Below, in pieces: positions 15,927 to 16,667 of a stretch of DNA of 16,667 bases (positions within the stretch are counted from its first letter, which is position 1; each line of letters starts with the position of its first letter). This DNA comes from an uncultured bacterium (GTDB lineage Bacteria; Planctomycetota; UBA1135; GCA-002686595): contig CADEGS010000059.1 in assembly GCA_902826945.1 (NCBI GenBank), forward strand, positions 3,186 through 19,852, given 5' to 3'. Position numbers and translations under genes: made by a program. The notes beneath the pieces were generated by a model that saw only the letters and a list, made by a program, of their open reading frames with translations, was not told the DNA's origin and did no database searches.

Positions 15927-16465
15927 AGCGCTTCTTCGCCGCGATGACGTTCCCGCGCTGGGTGATCCTGATCTCGCTCCTGGGCTCGTGCGTCCTGGGC
16001 TGGCTCGTGTGGCAGAGGACGCAGCGCCTGGCCGCGGTCGAGGGCGAGCTCGCGCGCGTCAAGCCGCTCGTGCAGAAGATCCAGGAGAACGCCTGGCGCC
16101 TCGACACGCTGCAGAAGGCGGCCGACAAGGAGGGGCTCAAGGGCGAGAGCGACCCCGAGCTCTACATCCGCCGCGTCGCGCAGCAGGACAACGTGAACAT
16201 CGGCCAGGTGGTGATCACGCCGCGCACCACGACCCCCGAGCGCGACGTCGAGGACCGCCACTACGGCATCCGCCCGAACAACCGCAGCGAGCGCTTCTCG
16301 CGCGGCCACATCGGCAACTTCCTCTACAAGCTCGAGGCCGACAGCCGCCGCGTGAAGGTCACCGACCTCAAGATCACGCCCGTGGACCGCGTCCGCCCCG
16401 GCGAGATCGGCGCCGACGCCTGGACCTTCGAGGCCACGATCACCTCCCGCCAGGCGGCGAAGTAG
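15923..16465 (+). CDS. GspM/PilO-like inner-membrane assembly protein
   Basis: A 180-residue protein starting at GTG 15923, which overlaps the preceding stop (GTGA) and follows GAGGAGG by 7 nt. The frame is open upstream, but that part lies inside the GspL-like gene. A short cytoplasmic N-terminus precedes one membrane segment (about 12-30, RWVILISLLGSCVLGWLVW). Next is a coiled-coil stretch (about 31-70) and then a compact alpha/beta domain (about 75-176), the GspM/PilO layout. Sequence alone is weakly diagnostic; the call rests on size, topology and tight pairing with the GspL-like gene. Such proteins form heterodimers with GspL/PilN in the periplasm. No further gene follows on this strand, so other components, if any, are encoded elsewhere. 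Confidence 0.7.
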   Translation: MKRFFAAMTFPRWVILISLLGSCVLGWLVWQRTQRLAAVEGELARVKPLVQKIQENAWRLDTLQKAADKEGLKGESDPELYIRRVAQQDNVNIGQVVITPRTTTPERDVEDRHYGIRPNNRSERFSRGHIGNFLYKLEADSRRVKVTDLKITPVDRVRPGEIGADAWTFEATITSRQAAK

Positions 16466-16625
16466 GGGCCAGGCGCGTGGCGCGCGAGCGCGACCTACTC
16501 ACCCGCTGATCAACGCCAGGGGTCGAAGGACACGGTCGTTACGGCGGACCGTCTTCGTCCACCGGCGCGACGACGCGTCCCTCCGCGGCCAGGCGGCCGC
16601 GGCCGGAGCCGTGCGGGGGCGTGGC
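16466..16625. other. Convergent intergenic region
   Basis: These 160 nt separate the GspM-like stop from the stop of the minus-strand gene at the window edge. I see no gene. An inverted repeat ACGGTC (16532-16537) / GACCGT (16547-16552) with a 9-nt loop could help end transcription, but it has no T tract. Confidence 0.3.
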
Positions 16626-16667
16626 TCAGGCTGGCCAGCGCCAGTCGCGCACCTCGGGCAGGTCGTC
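16626..16667 (-). CDS. C-terminal end of a gene, probably phosphoketolase (partial)
   Basis: Only 13 codons and the stop are inside the window, reading DDLPEVRDWRWPA on the minus strand. Phosphoketolases (Xfp family) characteristically end with a segment like EDxPEIRDWxWP a few residues before the C-terminus, and the match here is close. The enzyme cleaves xylulose 5-phosphate (and in some cases fructose 6-phosphate) with phosphate to acetyl phosphate, using thiamine diphosphate. None of the catalytic domain is visible, so the call depends on recognising a short tail. Confidence 0.55.
   Translation of the reverse strand, partial: DDLPEVRDWRWPA

Overview
The window is GC-rich chromosomal DNA (roughly 70% G+C by eye). 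It is gene-dense, with short or overlapping gene junctions on both strands. Several features point to a Planctomycetota-like or similar deep-branching Gram-negative bacterium: exported PD40/TolB-like propellers, an exported arylsulfotransferase-like protein, a HEAT-cyclophilin lipoprotein, lipoboxes, and GspL/GspM-type proteins. Assignment to Planctomycetota is an inference from this gene mix, not proven by any single marker.

Left part (1-5292): a small hypothetical gene with less GC-biased codons (94-441) is followed by a minus-strand scrap matching the 3' end of a short-chain dehydrogenase (SDR) gene (about 443-545). Next come two tandem paralogous secreted beta-propeller genes (730-2637 and 2634-4574) that overlap by ATGA. 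An intact SDR gene (4591-5292, minus) follows. The scrap and the intact SDR 3' end share a 36/37-base direct repeat, so the propeller pair lies between two copies of the same SDR tail.

Middle part (5525-11202): divergent from the SDR are an exported arylsulfotransferase-like protein and a lipoprotein with a Dabb (stress-responsive A/B barrel) domain. Convergent with these are two minus-strand envelope genes: a membrane-anchored coiled-coil trypsin-like protease and a large lipoprotein joining HEAT-type repeats to a C-terminal cyclophilin domain.

Right part (11348-16465): one plus-strand gene run holds ribBA (bifunctional riboflavin synthesis enzyme), an ECF sigma factor, a zinc-binding-type anti-sigma factor, a small membrane-anchored Spy/CnrX-like protein that starts with TTG, a GspL/PilM-PilN-like protein and a GspM/PilO-like protein. 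Junctions are tight (27, 10, -4, 19 and -4 nt), suggesting one transcript. The sigma/anti-sigma/Spy-like trio resembles the CnrH-CnrY-CnrX arrangement. Here it sits directly before secretion or pilus inner-membrane assembly genes, which makes it the best candidate for an undescribed envelope-sensing system. The ribBA leader has no recognisable FMN riboswitch but does have two perfect hairpins, one of which could alternate with pairing over the ribosome binding site.

The right edge carries the last 13 codons of a minus-strand gene whose tail resembles phosphoketolase. No rRNA, tRNA, CRISPR array, transposase or integrase was seen.
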